Shown: in pieces, positions 22,385 to 32,521 of the stretch
Layout: each line of letters begins with the position of its first letter
Position numbering within the stretch: position 1 is the stretch's first letter
NCBI RefSeq assembly: GCF_020884755.1
Contig: NZ_BPWE01000003.1
Coordinates: 186,001-250,000 of the forward strand
Length of the DNA stretch: 64,000 nt
Direction: 5' to 3'
Source of the DNA: Bifidobacterium mizhiense
GTDB lineage: Bacteria; Actinomycetota; Actinomycetes; Actinomycetales; Bifidobacteriaceae
The notes under the pieces: model-generated
Told to the model about the DNA's origin: nothing
What the model saw: only the letters and a program-made list of their open reading frames with translations
Database searches by the model: none
Program-made: the position numbers and the translations under genes

Positions 22385-23728
22385 TCAGGCCTGTGCCAGA
22401 GCCTCGACGATGTAGTTGTTGATGGTGGCCTTGACGACCTCGAGATGGTCGGACTTGTCGGCGGCAATCAGCTCAGCCTGTGGCTTGTCAAGGCTGTACT
22501 CCTCCAAGGAGGCCAGCGTGGCCGTGCCGTCCTTTACCGTCGAACCGATGCCGGATTCGAAGGAGGAGTAGCGCTCCTGCTGCAGCTGCTCGATGTAGCC
22601 GTCCTCGTGCATCTTGGCCGCGACCAGCAGACCGGCGGCGTAGGTGTCCATGCCCACGATGTGAGTCCTGAAGAGGTCCTCAGGCAGGAAGGAGGAGCGG
22701 CGCGGCTTGGCGTCAAAGTTCAGGCCTCCGCGGGGCCCGATGCTTCCATTGGCCAGCACCTCCCACATGACGGCGGTGGCATCGTAGAGATCCGAGGGGA
22801 ACTCGTCCATGTCCCAGCCGATCAGCTTGTCGCCCTGGTTGGCATCCAGGGATCCCAGGAAGCCGGCCTCGCGGGCCACGCGGACCTCATGCTGATAGGT
22901 ATGCATGGCCAGGTTGGCGTGGTTGCCCTCGATGTTGAGCTTGAAGTTATCCTGCAGGTCATAGGTGCGCAGGAAGTTGATGGTGGTGGCCGCGTCGTAG
23001 TCGTACTGGTGGAGGGTGGGCTCCTTGGGCTTGGGCTCGATCAGGAACTGCGCGTCGAAGCCGATCTCCTTGGCATAGTCCACGCACATGTGGAAGAGGG
23101 CGGCCATATGGTCCTGCTCCTCCTTCATCCGGGTGTTCCAGAGGGATTCGTAGCCCTCGCGGCCGCCCCAGAAGACGTAGTTCTCGGCACCCAGCCGCTT
23201 GCCGATCTCCAGGCTGTGCTTGAGCTGGCCTGCCGAGTATGCATAGATGTCAGCGAAGGGCGAGGTGCCGGCGCCGGCCTCGAAACGGGGGTTGGTGAAG
23301 AGCGACGAGGTGTTCCAGAGCAGCTTGACGCCCGTGTCCTTCATGGCGGCCTCGATGCGATCGATCACCTTGTCAAGATTGGCGTCGGTCTCGCGCAGGG
23401 TGTCGCCCTCGGGAGCCAGGTCACGGTCATGGAAGCAGAAGAACTCGACCCCTAGCTTGGTGAAGAGCTCGAAGGCGTAATCCACCTTGGCCAGCGCCTG
23501 ATCCATGGGATCGGTGTAGCGGTAGTAGGGCCTCTGAGCAGTGGGATCGCCGAAGGGATCCACCAGGCCCTGGTTGAAGGTGTGCCACCAGGCCACAGCG
23601 AAGCGCAGCCAGTCCTTCATGGGCTTGCCGGCCACCACCTTGTTCTTGTCGTAGTAACGAAAGCCCAGGCCCTCCTTGACACCCTGGCGACCTACGTATT
23701 CGATCTTGTCAACGTCCCACAGACCCAT
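22385..23728 (-). CDS. xylA: Xylose isomerase
   Basis: A 447-aa enzyme converting D-xylose to D-xylulose, the step before XylB. The ATG at 23728 has AAAGGAG upstream and gives the usual [13 protein letters not shown] start. Metal and substrate residues are in [13 protein letters not shown] (catalytic His and Asp), [25 protein letters not shown] and DANQGD. Unusually, it is 13 kb away from xylB and the sugar importer. A promoter region rich in A/T lies in the 134 bases upstream. Confidence 0.95.
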   Translation of the reverse strand: MGLWDVDKIEYVGRQGVKEGLGFRYYDKNKVVAGKPMKDWLRFAVAWWHTFNQGLVDPFGDPTAQRPYYRYTDPMDQALAKVDYAFELFTKLGVEFFCFHDRDLAPEGDTLRETDANLDKVIDRIEAAMKDTGVKLLWNTSSLFTNPRFEAGAGTSPFADIYAYSAGQLKHSLEIGKRLGAENYVFWGGREGYESLWNTRMKEEQDHMAALFHMCVDYAKEIGFDAQFLIEPKPKEPTLHQYDYDAATTINFLRTYDLQDNFKLNIEGNHANLAMHTYQHEVRVAREAGFLGSLDANQGDKLIGWDMDEFPSDLYDATAVMWEVLANGSIGPRGGLNFDAKPRRSSFLPEDLFRTHIVGMDTYAAGLLVAAKMHEDGYIEQLQQERYSSFESGIGSTVKDGTATLASLEEYSLDKPQAELIAADKSDHLEVVKATINNYIVEALAQA

Positions 23729-23862
23729 AATGCTCCTTTGCCTAATGCATTTGCCTTTACAGCGTTCACAGGGGAGGAAACCAGTTCCTGCCTCCTGAAC
23801 AATAAGAGTAGAGGGACGGATCGATTTTGTCAATTCGTTGAATTATATAGATGACAATCACG

Positions 23863-26325
23863 TCACCTGCGGATTGGAAGGCGCAAAGCAGCCTTGCGAT
23901 GACCGTCGGAAACCTTGAGTTCAAGCTGCTTGGGTACGTCCGAGCCGTCTGAACCTACTGACCGATCCGCCTGCACCACTGCCAAGGCTTGGCCGTAATA
24001 GGTGCGCGTATGCTCGGTCAAAAACCCTTCGGGATTGTATGGGGCAGCACACCCGAAGGCCAGCAGTCGGCCACCCTCTACCTGAGCAGTCAAATCCCCT
24101 GATGCCGTGGGTTTGTCAATGCCCTGCTGGTCGGTATACCTTGCCCTCACAAAGCACAACCCTCCCGGGCGAACGGTGCTCCGATCGGCCTCCAGCTTGA
24201 CCATGGTCTGGGGAGCGGCTGACCGCAACCGACTCCGTCCAATCAACCTGCCCGAGCTGTCGTAGGCCAACGCCTCCAGCAGGCCGTGTTCATAAGGGCA
24301 GGAGAAACGGAATCGAGTACTACCCCGCCAACGCGAGCGGCCAAGGCAACGACCATTCAGCATCAGCACAACCTCATGAGCCCGGGCGTAGACCTCAACC
24401 TGGGCGGTTCTGCCCTCGCAGCCGTCCCACGACCATGAGTCAAGGGCATCTGTCATCTTCCAGGCACTGGGAGAATGCCTCTCCCCCGAATGATTGACGG
24501 GGCGGACAGCCAGATAGGGCCCGGTCTCGCCCCCTAACGCCACCCGTGTGTACAAGGCTTCGCCCAGCGGCCTGCCCGTCAGATCCAGACGGCCGGAACC
24601 AGCGGTCAGCCAGCCCAGCCCGCTGAACCGTGGAGCTTCCTGTCGATACTCCCAAGCGCCCACGCCGACTTCGCCCAGATAATCCATACCTGCCCAGACG
24701 AAGTCTCCGATCAGGCGCGGGCAACGGGAGGCCAGACGCATGAACTCGTCAGCGTCGCTGCAGAAGGTCTCCGTCCCCAGGATGAGCCGATGGGGGTATT
24801 TGCGGAGGTCCTGAAGGTATCGTTTGATTCCATAGTTGTATCCGGCCACATCCATAAGTGCGAAGGCATCACGGGTCAGGCGGTCGCAGGATGGTAGGGT
24901 GGCACCTCTCTTCATGAAGTCCGCCCCCATGATTCCGGCCATCTCATTGAAGAATCGGCTCCCTACAAATTCGTGACGTTTAATCGAAAGTGACACGCTC
25001 CTCTTTGACCCATCGTGCGCCACCTGCTTGGCCGCTTTCTTGCTCGAATACACCCCGAGCCCGATCGAACTCAGGAAGTTGAAGAAGATGTTGACCCCGC
25101 AGGTAACCGGTCGGCTCGCATCCTGACCGTGGAGGAAGTCAACCATGCGCCTGGTCAGCTCTACCCCCTTGGACTGGGCGGTTTCGCTGACCTCATTGCC
25201 GATGGAGTACATGATGACCGACGGATGGTTGAAATCCTTGGCAACCATTTCAGCCAGGTCCCTGCGCCACCATTTCGGGAGGTATTCCGCATAGTCGTGG
25301 ATGGTCTTATGGATGTACCATTGGTCGGCATATTCGTCCAGGACCAGCATACCCAGACCGTCGCAAGCTGCCAGAAGACTTTTCGAACAAGGGTTGTGGG
25401 CGCTGCGAATGGCGTTGTAGCCATTACGTTTCAGTAATTTCACCTTCCGCTCCTCGGCCTCGGGCCAGGCGCAGGCGCCAAGGATCCCGTTGTCATGGTG
25501 GACGCAGGCACCCTTGAGAATCCTGCGAACGCCGTTGATGAGCAGCCCCTGATCCCCCCAAGCCACCGTTCGTATGCCGAATGTCGCCTGAGCCTGGTCA
25601 TGGCAGCCCGATGAGGAGACGAAGAGCGCCTGGCATACATATAGCGTCGGGTTTTCCGGGCTCCATGGTTGGGCGCCAGGTAGGTCGATATCGACCTGGG
25701 CTCTGCCCTTGGAATCCACAGGGACTACAACCTCAGCCAAGGGCCCAGATTCATCCTTGTTGTTGCACATAATGCGAACCTGCGCAGTCCCGCCTGACGA
25801 TGCCCGCAAGGAGACCCGGATGGCACAGGGGTTGACCCCAAGCGTAGAGACCCTGATGCCGTCCGGGTACAGATACTGCGGGCCAGCACTCCAGAGCGTG
25901 ACGGGCCTGTAGATGCCTGCTCCGGAATACCACCGCGAATTGGGCTGCTGGGCGTTGCGGGCGACAACACGGACCACGCCCGGTTCCCCCGGTCGGATTT
26001 TCCCACTCAGGTCGACAAAGAACCCCGTGTATCCATAAGGGTGAAAGCTCAGGCGTTGGTCATCCAGCCAGACCTCGCTGTGTTGGTACACGCCCTCGAA
26101 TTCCAGAATCATCGAATCGTGCTGCCTAAGACCGTCAGCACGTACCTGCTTGCGGTATTCGTAATCGCGTCCGACGAACCATCCACTGTTAGCCTCGCTC
26201 GGAGCATCGGCCCTTCTGGGTTCTGCCAGCATGGCATCGTGAGGCAGCTCAACGGGCTTCCAGGGTTCTTCTGACTCCTGTAAATGTCGATAGCGCCAAC
26301 CCTGGTTCCAATCCGTTGCCTGCAT
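23863..26325 (-). CDS. GH2 glycoside hydrolase (beta-galactosidase/glucuronidase-like)
   Basis: An 820-aa intracellular enzyme, shorter than LacZ. It has an N-terminal jelly roll (FEGVYQHSEVWLDDQ, WYSGAGIYRPV), a TIM barrel with acid/base Glu378 in SIGNEVSET and nucleophile Glu519 in LGTETFCSD, and C-terminal immunoglobulin-like domains of the DUF4982 kind. Such proteins are usually called beta-galactosidases, but specificity in this group varies (galactoside, glucuronide, xyloside). It is divergent from the ROK–fructokinase pair and may be controlled by that ROK protein. Confidence 0.82.
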   Translation of the reverse strand: MQATDWNQGWRYRHLQESEEPWKPVELPHDAMLAEPRRADAPSEANSGWFVGRDYEYRKQVRADGLRQHDSMILEFEGVYQHSEVWLDDQRLSFHPYGYTGFFVDLSGKIRPGEPGVVRVVARNAQQPNSRWYSGAGIYRPVTLWSAGPQYLYPDGIRVSTLGVNPCAIRVSLRASSGGTAQVRIMCNNKDESGPLAEVVVPVDSKGRAQVDIDLPGAQPWSPENPTLYVCQALFVSSSGCHDQAQATFGIRTVAWGDQGLLINGVRRILKGACVHHDNGILGACAWPEAEERKVKLLKRNGYNAIRSAHNPCSKSLLAACDGLGMLVLDEYADQWYIHKTIHDYAEYLPKWWRRDLAEMVAKDFNHPSVIMYSIGNEVSETAQSKGVELTRRMVDFLHGQDASRPVTCGVNIFFNFLSSIGLGVYSSKKAAKQVAHDGSKRSVSLSIKRHEFVGSRFFNEMAGIMGADFMKRGATLPSCDRLTRDAFALMDVAGYNYGIKRYLQDLRKYPHRLILGTETFCSDADEFMRLASRCPRLIGDFVWAGMDYLGEVGVGAWEYRQEAPRFSGLGWLTAGSGRLDLTGRPLGEALYTRVALGGETGPYLAVRPVNHSGERHSPSAWKMTDALDSWSWDGCEGRTAQVEVYARAHEVVLMLNGRCLGRSRWRGSTRFRFSCPYEHGLLEALAYDSSGRLIGRSRLRSAAPQTMVKLEADRSTVRPGGLCFVRARYTDQQGIDKPTASGDLTAQVEGGRLLAFGCAAPYNPEGFLTEHTRTYYGQALAVVQADRSVGSDGSDVPKQLELKVSDGHRKAALRLPIRR

Positions 26326-26545
26326 ACAACTCCTCCGCCATCGTTTATGATCTCCAGTGCATAGCCGACCTAATCAACATCGATGGATAGAAGACCAGAC
26401 TACTCCCGCCTGGATAGTTCGACCTTGGCTACCAGCCGAAACCCTGCCCCTTGAGCAGACCAGTTCGACGGATGCAGATGGCAATCCCTAACTCGGCACC
26501 TTGAACAGTATTGGAACAGTCGGAGGGGTTTGCCAGCAGATATTA

Positions 26546-26571
26546 AACAGTGTTAATATATAAACGCTGTT
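26546..26571. promoter_or_regulatory. Candidate ROK operator pair
   Basis: Two related 9-base sites, AACAGTGTT (26546-26554) and AACGCTGTT (26563-26571), spaced 17 bases apart and flanking an AT-rich TATATAA stretch. They lie in the divergent gap between the GH2 gene and the ROK gene, so they could serve for autoregulation. Based on repeat and position only. Confidence 0.4.
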
Positions 26572-26622
26572 CATAAAGTGCGCGAGGATCGCGTGACGGA
26601 ACCACTCAAGGAGGAGGTCGAT

Positions 26623-27900
26623 ATGCGCAGCAGCACCTACGCCAGCACACCAAAGGCCCTCTCCGAGCTCAACCAGTCACGCATCGTCCAGTACCTGCAC
26701 CAGCAAGGCATCAGCTCGCGAGCCCAGATGGCCCGGGACCTTGATCTGACACCGGCAGCCGTAGGCAAGCTGGTGAACCGCCTGATGGATCTGGGCCTGA
26801 TCAGTGAGACCGGCAGCATGGACTCAGAGGGCGGCCGTCGATCCATCGGCCTGACCCTGAACGCCGACCGCTACCAGGTCATCGGAGTCAAGTTCGCCCG
26901 CAGCCTGGTCAGCATCGGACTGTTCGACATCAGCGGTCGCCTGCTGGACTCGGAGGAGCTGCCACCCGTCGACCCCGATGACATCCCTAACGCCGTAGCC
27001 GATGTCCGAACCCGGGTGGCAAGACGACTTGAGGCGAACCCCGCCATCGTGGCGGTAGGCATGGCTGTGCCGGGCCCTTATCTGCGCGAGAGCGGACGCA
27101 TCGCCCTGGTCACCAGCATGCCCGGCTGGCGCAGCGTGGACTTTATCCACGAATTCGGTCAGGCCTTCCGCGTACCCACCTTCATCGAGCAGGACGCTCG
27201 GGCCGGGGCACTGGCCCAGAGCCTGTTCGACCCCCGCGTGAGTGCATCCAGCATGGCCTACTTTCTCGTGGGCGAAGGTGTAGGGCTGGGTGTCATCGAC
27301 AGAGGCGCCCTGGTGGACGGCAGCCAGGGAGCAGCCACCGAGATCGGCCACGTCAGCATCGATCTGAATGGTCTGCCCTGCGAGTGCGGCAACCGTGGCT
27401 GCCTGGAATGCTACTGCTCGGCGGTAGCCATCCACCGACGCATGTGTCAGCCGGATATGCGGGATCACTTCCCTGGAGTCGAGGCCATGACCCACGCAAA
27501 GGCCTGCACGGGCCTGTTCGACCAGGTCCGATCCGGTCAACAGGCCGCTCAGGCTCTGGTGGATCAGATAGCCGACTACGTAGGCTATGGCTGCGTAACC
27601 ATCGTCAATGCCTACAACCCCGCCCAGATTGTCATCGGAGACATGGTGGCCGCCGCTGGTACCCGCCTGCTAAAACGGGTTCGAGACATAGTCTCCCAGC
27701 GCGCCCTGCCCGGCCTGCGCGAGCACACACAGATCCTGCTTTCCCACCTTCCAATCGATGCCACGCTGACCGGCGCTGCGGCAGTGGCGGCCAACCAATT
27801 TTTGGAGCACCCGGCCAGCATGGGCCGTACAGCTGTGAAATCAACAAGCACAAGGCGGGCGCATCACCCGTCATCAGGAAAGGAACACCATGACCAGTAA
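26623..27900 (+). CDS. ROK-family transcriptional regulator
   Basis: A 425-aa repressor with an N-terminal HTH (SRAQMARDLDLTPAAVGKLVNRL) and a ROK domain carrying ATEIGH and the zinc motif CECGNRGCLE. The ATG at 26623 is preferred for its AAGGAGGAGG site, although the frame opens earlier. Its last 11 bases overlap the fructokinase start, so the two are translated together; the effector is likely a sugar handled by that kinase or released by the divergent GH2 enzyme. Confidence 0.88.
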   Translation: MRSSTYASTPKALSELNQSRIVQYLHQQGISSRAQMARDLDLTPAAVGKLVNRLMDLGLISETGSMDSEGGRRSIGLTLNADRYQVIGVKFARSLVSIGLFDISGRLLDSEELPPVDPDDIPNAVADVRTRVARRLEANPAIVAVGMAVPGPYLRESGRIALVTSMPGWRSVDFIHEFGQAFRVPTFIEQDARAGALAQSLFDPRVSASSMAYFLVGEGVGLGVIDRGALVDGSQGAATEIGHVSIDLNGLPCECGNRGCLECYCSAVAIHRRMCQPDMRDHFPGVEAMTHAKACTGLFDQVRSGQQAAQALVDQIADYVGYGCVTIVNAYNPAQIVIGDMVAAAGTRLLKRVRDIVSQRALPGLREHTQILLSHLPIDATLTGAAAVAANQFLEHPASMGRTAVKSTSTRRAHHPSSGKEHHDQ

Positions 27901-28789
27901 ACCCATGGTCCTCAGCATCGGCGAGATCCTCTGGGATGTCCTGCCTACAGGCAAGCGGGCCGGTGGCGCACCGGTCAACTTCAGCTACCATGCAGCCAAG
28001 AACGGAGCGGAAGGCTATGCCATCAGCGCGGTCGGACGCGACGACCTTGGCCGGGAGCTTGAGGAGGCTGTTCACCAGGCCGGCGTCGATGCCGTGTTGC
28101 AGCACAACGACCACCCCACCAGCACCGTCGAGGTCCAGCTGACCGAAGGCATCCCCCAGTATGTCTTCAAACCGGATGTGGCCTGGGATCATCTGGAGTA
28201 CACGGATAACCTGGCCGGACTGGCCAGCAAGGCTGATGCCGTCTGCTATGGCACGCTGAGCATGCGCAACAGCCAGTCCCGCGAGACCTGCCTGCAAGTG
28301 CTGCGTCACACCAAGAGCCATGCCATGCGCTTCTTCGACATCAACCTGCGTGGCACCTTCTACAGCAAGGATCTGATCCAGGAACTGCTGGACATGGCCA
28401 CGGTCTTCAAGCTCAACGACGAGGAACTGGTCACCCTGCGCGACATGTTCCACGTTCCCGGAGCCACCGACGACGAGCTCTGCCGCTGGTTCATGGACCA
28501 GTGGCACCTGGACACCATCGTGCTGACCGCCGGCAGCGACTACAGCACAATCTACCTGGCAGACGGCCAGTCCTCACACCTGCCCACGCCTGAAATCACT
28601 GTGGCCGACACGGTCGGGGCTGGTGATGCCTTCTCCGGCACCTTCGCCATCAACCGCCTGCTGGGAGCCTCCCTGACCCAGGCCCACCGAGCTGCCGTCA
28701 ACACCGCCGCATTCGTCTGCACCCAGCAGGGCGCCTGGCCCGAATATCCCGAGCATATCCCCGACTACCTGAGCCAGCAGGGTAAATGA
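27890..28789 (+). CDS. Fructokinase (PfkB family)
   Basis: A 299-aa sugar kinase with the N-terminal GEILWDVLPTG and GGAPVNFSYHAAKNGA and the C-terminal PfkB signature DTVGAGDAFSGTF, where Asp is the catalytic base. It phosphorylates fructose (or a close ketose) to the 6-phosphate. The start has AAAGGA upstream. It follows the ROK gene with an overlap. Mannose released by the GH38 enzyme would need an isomerase to reach this kinase; none is in the window. Confidence 0.88.
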   Translation: MTSKPMVLSIGEILWDVLPTGKRAGGAPVNFSYHAAKNGAEGYAISAVGRDDLGRELEEAVHQAGVDAVLQHNDHPTSTVEVQLTEGIPQYVFKPDVAWDHLEYTDNLAGLASKADAVCYGTLSMRNSQSRETCLQVLRHTKSHAMRFFDINLRGTFYSKDLIQELLDMATVFKLNDEELVTLRDMFHVPGATDDELCRWFMDQWHLDTIVLTAGSDYSTIYLADGQSSHLPTPEITVADTVGAGDAFSGTFAINRLLGASLTQAHRAAVNTAAFVCTQQGAWPEYPEHIPDYLSQQGK

Positions 28790-28809
28790 TCCACCAGCTT
28801 TGAACATGA

Positions 28810-28851
28810 TTTGGTCCCGCCCGGTCGAACTGTCGACTGCACGGGACCAAA
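28810..28851. terminator. Bidirectional terminator between fructokinase and DASS genes
   Basis: Stem TTTGGTCCCG/CGGGACCAAA with an inner smaller stem (GTCGA/TCGAC). It sits between two convergent genes. Confidence 0.7.
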
Positions 28852-28891
28852 CTTATATCTGCACCAGTCCTATATCTACGGAATCCGGAAT

Positions 28892-30367
28892 TTACCAGAT
28901 ACCGATGAGGCGCCACCAGCCCAGACCCACGGTCAGGAAGATGGCCACAGTCACCAGTCCGCAAATCAGGCCGATCCGCAGGAACTCAGAGGTCTTGACG
29001 TATCCGGCACCGTAAATCAAAGCCGCCGGTCCGGAGGCGTAATGGGTCATGGCGCCGATCAGACCGCTGGCGCATCCCAGCATCAGCGCTGCAGGCATAG
29101 CAGGGACCCCGGCAGCCACTGCCACGCTGACGAAGAGCGTGTATATGGCCGCGACCTGAGCCAGCTCAGAAGCGAACATGTAGTGGATGAAGAAGTAGAA
29201 GACCGTCAGAATGACCAGGACCAGCACCCAGGGCATACCCTTGACCAGTCCGGCGATGATCTCCCCTGCCCAGGTGGTGACGCCCAAGGTGTTCAGGGGT
29301 TCCGCCATGCCTACCAGGACACCGAAGAAGATCAGTGTGGACCAGGCCGACTTGTTGGCCACCATGTCCTGCCAGGTGATGATCTTGGTGCACAGCAGCA
29401 CAGCCACGCCCAGGAAGGCAACAGTGGTGGAATTGATATGGATCACCGAGCCTGTCGCCCAGAGGACCAGCATGACCAGGAAGGTCACGGCCATGATCCA
29501 CTCGTGCATGCTCAGAGGGCCAAGTCCCTTGAGTTCATCCTTGGCGTCCTCCTGAGCCTGGGGCACGTTCCTCAGGGTGGGCGGGAAAATGCGGTAAATC
29601 AAGGCGGGAATGAGAATCAGGCAGATCAGGCCGGGCACGATGCCCGCCAGGGCCCAGGTCCCCCACCCGATGTCCACATGGAACTTCTGGGCCAGCTGTC
29701 CCACGACCGGGCCGGCAGCCATAGCCGTCAGGAACATGGCCGATGTGATGGCGTTGACATTGTTGGCCGTGATTGCCAGGTAAGCGCCGATGCGTCGCCG
29801 GGACTCATCAGTGTCCGGCTTTGAACCCTGCACATCGCTGATGGAGGTGATGATCGGGAAAAGGATGCCGCCCAGACGAGCCGTGTTTGACGGGGTGGCC
29901 GGAGCCAGGACCAGGTCGGCGGCCGAGAGCCCGTAGGCTATGCCCAGACTGGACTTGCCTAATCTGGACAGAAAGACCAGGGCGATCCTGCGGCCCAGTC
30001 CGGTGGAGACAAATCCCTGGGCAATGAAGAAGGCCGCCACAATCAACCAAATCGAGGCGCTGCCCAGTCCGTTGAAAGCCGCCTTCTTGGGATCCAGGGC
30101 CCCTGTCAGCATCCCCACGGTCATGCCGATGATGGCCACTGCTGATGTGGGCAGAGGCTGCAGAATCAGCCCTAGAATGGTGCCCACGAAGACTCCCAGC
30201 ATGTGCATGCCCTGGGGAGTCAACCCCTTGGGAGGCGGTATGAGGAAGATGACCAGCCCTACCGCCACACAGATCAGAGCCTTGACCAGTTGGCCCGTAT
30301 TGAAAGGCTGTTTGGCCCCTGTCTGGGGGTCTCCCCTGCCCTCACCCGTTCGTACTGTTTCACCCAT
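28892..30367 (-). CDS. DASS-family dicarboxylate carrier (malate/2-oxoglutarate type)
   Basis: A 491-aa membrane protein with about 12 hydrophobic segments. Family motifs are LPTSAVAIIGM, SNTARLGGILFPI and the late ATHYASGPAALIYG-like segment (seen here as MTHYASGPAALIYG). It belongs to the divalent anion:sodium or antiporter group (CitT/YflS-like). Being divergent from the malolactic enzyme gene, malate entry or malate/lactate exchange is the likely job; that is inference. The ATG at 30367 has AAGGAG five bases ahead; an ATG at 30385 is an alternative. Confidence 0.85.
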   Translation of the reverse strand: MGETVRTGEGRGDPQTGAKQPFNTGQLVKALICVAVGLVIFLIPPPKGLTPQGMHMLGVFVGTILGLILQPLPTSAVAIIGMTVGMLTGALDPKKAAFNGLGSASIWLIVAAFFIAQGFVSTGLGRRIALVFLSRLGKSSLGIAYGLSAADLVLAPATPSNTARLGGILFPIITSISDVQGSKPDTDESRRRIGAYLAITANNVNAITSAMFLTAMAAGPVVGQLAQKFHVDIGWGTWALAGIVPGLICLILIPALIYRIFPPTLRNVPQAQEDAKDELKGLGPLSMHEWIMAVTFLVMLVLWATGSVIHINSTTVAFLGVAVLLCTKIITWQDMVANKSAWSTLIFFGVLVGMAEPLNTLGVTTWAGEIIAGLVKGMPWVLVLVILTVFYFFIHYMFASELAQVAAIYTLFVSVAVAAGVPAMPAALMLGCASGLIGAMTHYASGPAALIYGAGYVKTSEFLRIGLICGLVTVAIFLTVGLGWWRLIGIW

Positions 30368-30474
30368 CATTGCTCCTTCGCTCATGATCCGGCGTATAAC
30401 TGCCCGGAAACCGCCGACCTCTTCGTCGGCATGCTCATGTGGACTTATGCTATGCGGCAGGCGGTAGGGGCGAC

Positions 30475-30586
30475 AAATAAGCGCTGCCTATATGAGGGGG
30501 CACCATAACTGCTGGCTGTCTATGACCTCCCAGACCCGCCAAGGACCGGCAATAGGCCTTTAACTGCATATAGACGATGCTTATTT
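30475..30586. promoter_or_regulatory. Inverted pair of 20-bp repeats between dicarboxylate carrier and malolactic genes
   Basis: The 20-mer at 30475-30494 (AAATAAGCGCTGCCTATATG) recurs in inverted orientation at 30567-30586 with 16 of 20 matches; only the five central bases vary. Both lie in the shared divergent gap. This fits two binding sites for one regulator, most simply the LysR protein encoded beyond the malolactic gene. Confidence 0.55.
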
Positions 30587-30669
30587 GCCGGGCCGCCAAG
30601 GGCTTTCCTAGGCTGATTGCAGAGGTCCGGCAACGCGGCCGGCCCCGATCGTGAAGGACAAGTGAGACC

Positions 30670-32292
30670 ATGACAGGATTCGATACCATCAACGATTCCT
30701 ATGCCAACCGGGGACTGGGATTCAACTATGAGCAGCGGCGCGAGCTAAAGCTGGACGGGCTGCTGCCTGCTGCCGTGCAGGATGAGGAACAACGCGAGCG
30801 CATCGTTTACCGCCGCTTCCTGGCCCAGCCCACCGATCTGGACAAACGACTCTATCTGATGAGCATCTGCCGCACCGACCGTCGGCTCTTCTACAGGAGC
30901 ATGGACAAGCACCTGACCGAGTACATGCCCATTGTCTACGCACCCACCGTGGCACAATCCATCCAACGCTACGATGAGTTCTATTCGGGCAGCGACGTGG
31001 CCTACATCTCCATCGATCACCCCGAAGGAATCGGTGACGCCCTGGACCAATACGCCGGCGACCGACCCATCGACCTGGTGGTCTGCACCGACGCGGAAGG
31101 CATTCTCGGCATCGGCGACTGGGGCGCACAGGGTGCTGAGATTCTGACGGGCAAGCTGGCGGTCTACACCGCCGCCGCCAACATCGATCCCTCGCGCGTT
31201 CTGCCGGTAATGGTGGATGTCGGCACCAACCGCCAGGCACTTCTGGACAATCCCGACTACGTGGGCAACCACTTCGCCAGGGTCAGAGGCCAGCGCTACG
31301 ACGACTTCATCGATGACTTCGTCCAGCAGGTCCTGCAGCGCTACCCGCAGGCGCTGATCCACTGGGAGGACTTCGGCAGGCCTGAGGCGGCGCCCGTCCT
31401 CAAGCGCTACCAGGACCGAATCCTGACCCTGAACGACGACATCCAGGGCACCGGCGTGACTGTCCTGGCCGCTCTGATCGCCGCCAGAAAAATTGCCGGA
31501 GCCGACCCCAAGGACACCAGGATCATGGTCTTCGGCGCAGGGACCGCCGGTGTGGGCATCGCCGACCAGATCGTGGACGACCTGATCATCCGCCAGGGCA
31601 TGGATTCAGAGACTGCACGCAGCAGGGTTCTGCTCTTCGATCGTCAGGGTCTGATCGAGCAGGATCAGGATGATCTGACCGAGGGCCAGACCCGTTATGC
31701 GCGCAAGCCGGATGAGTTCGCCTCAGTCACCGACAAGACCTCGCTGGCACAGGTCGTCGACGCCTTCCAACCCACGGTGCTCATCGGCACCTCAACCCGG
31801 TCCGGGGCCTTCAACCAGGATGTTGTTGAGGCCATGGCCAAGCATGTCGAGCGGCCGCTGATCTGCCCCATCTCCAACCCCACGGAACTGGCCGAGGCCA
31901 AGGCTGCCGACGTGATTGCCTGGACCCACGGCCGCGGCTTCGTCATCACCGGCACCCCCTCAAAGCCTGTTGACTACCAGGGGGTAACCTATTCCATCGG
32001 ACAGGGCAACAACGCACTCATGTATCCCGGCATCTGCTTCGGGGCCATCGTCGCCAAGGCACGGCTGGTCACCAAGGGGATGCTCTTGGCCGCAGCCTAC
32101 GCCATCTCCGACATGATCGACGTGGACAAGCCCGGAACCGCTGTGTTGCCGCCGGTGGCCGATCTCAAGGAGATCTCACGCCGGGTGGCCACTGCTGTGG
32201 CTGCACAGGCGGTCCAAGAGGGTCTGAACCGGGAGCCGATTGAGGATGTGGACGCCGCCGTGGCCAAGGCCCAGTGGCACTACGACGCCTGA
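30670..32292 (+). CDS. mleS: Malolactic enzyme (malic-enzyme family)
   Basis: A 540-aa cytoplasmic enzyme of exactly the usual malolactic length. It decarboxylates L-malate to L-lactate using NAD and Mn2+. Matching blocks to lactic-acid-bacterial malolactic enzymes: FYRSMDKHLTEYMPIVY, ISIDHPEG, VCTDAEGILGIGDWG, LHWEDFGR-like IHWEDFGRPEAAP, LNDDIQGTG, FGAGTAGVGIAD (NAD site, about residues 288-299), ISNPTELAEA and IGQGNNALMYPG. An ordinary NAD-malic enzyme giving pyruvate is the alternative. The neighbouring carrier and LysR gene repeat the mleP–mleA–mleR arrangement known from lactic acid bacteria. Confidence 0.8.
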   Translation: MTGFDTINDSYANRGLGFNYEQRRELKLDGLLPAAVQDEEQRERIVYRRFLAQPTDLDKRLYLMSICRTDRRLFYRSMDKHLTEYMPIVYAPTVAQSIQRYDEFYSGSDVAYISIDHPEGIGDALDQYAGDRPIDLVVCTDAEGILGIGDWGAQGAEILTGKLAVYTAAANIDPSRVLPVMVDVGTNRQALLDNPDYVGNHFARVRGQRYDDFIDDFVQQVLQRYPQALIHWEDFGRPEAAPVLKRYQDRILTLNDDIQGTGVTVLAALIAARKIAGADPKDTRIMVFGAGTAGVGIADQIVDDLIIRQGMDSETARSRVLLFDRQGLIEQDQDDLTEGQTRYARKPDEFASVTDKTSLAQVVDAFQPTVLIGTSTRSGAFNQDVVEAMAKHVERPLICPISNPTELAEAKAADVIAWTHGRGFVITGTPSKPVDYQGVTYSIGQGNNALMYPGICFGAIVAKARLVTKGMLLAAAYAISDMIDVDKPGTAVLPPVADLKEISRRVATAVAAQAVQEGLNREPIEDVDAAVAKAQWHYDA

Positions 32293-32326
32293 GCGAAACC
32301 AGCTCCCTCGCATATTGCGAGATTGA

Positions 32327-32384
32327 GATGAGGGTCCGGTCGACACGATTGATAACCGATGATCGTGGCGACCGGACCCTCATC
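32327..32384 (+). terminator. Long hairpin after the malolactic gene
   Basis: A perfect 16-bp outer stem (32327-32342 with 32369-32384) with a further 6-bp inner stem CACGAT/ATCGTG. It begins 34 bases past the malolactic stop. No T run follows. Probably ends the transcript before the LysR gene. Confidence 0.65.
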
Positions 32385-32521
32385 ATGAGTCAGGCCAGGT
32401 CAATATTCTCATGGGTCAATCTTCTTATATTCAGCCGATAATGATAGTGTAGTGGTAAGAAGTCTTTCGCCAAAGTTGACGGATAAGCAATAATCTGAGC
32501 ACCAATCAAGGGAAGCGGCTC

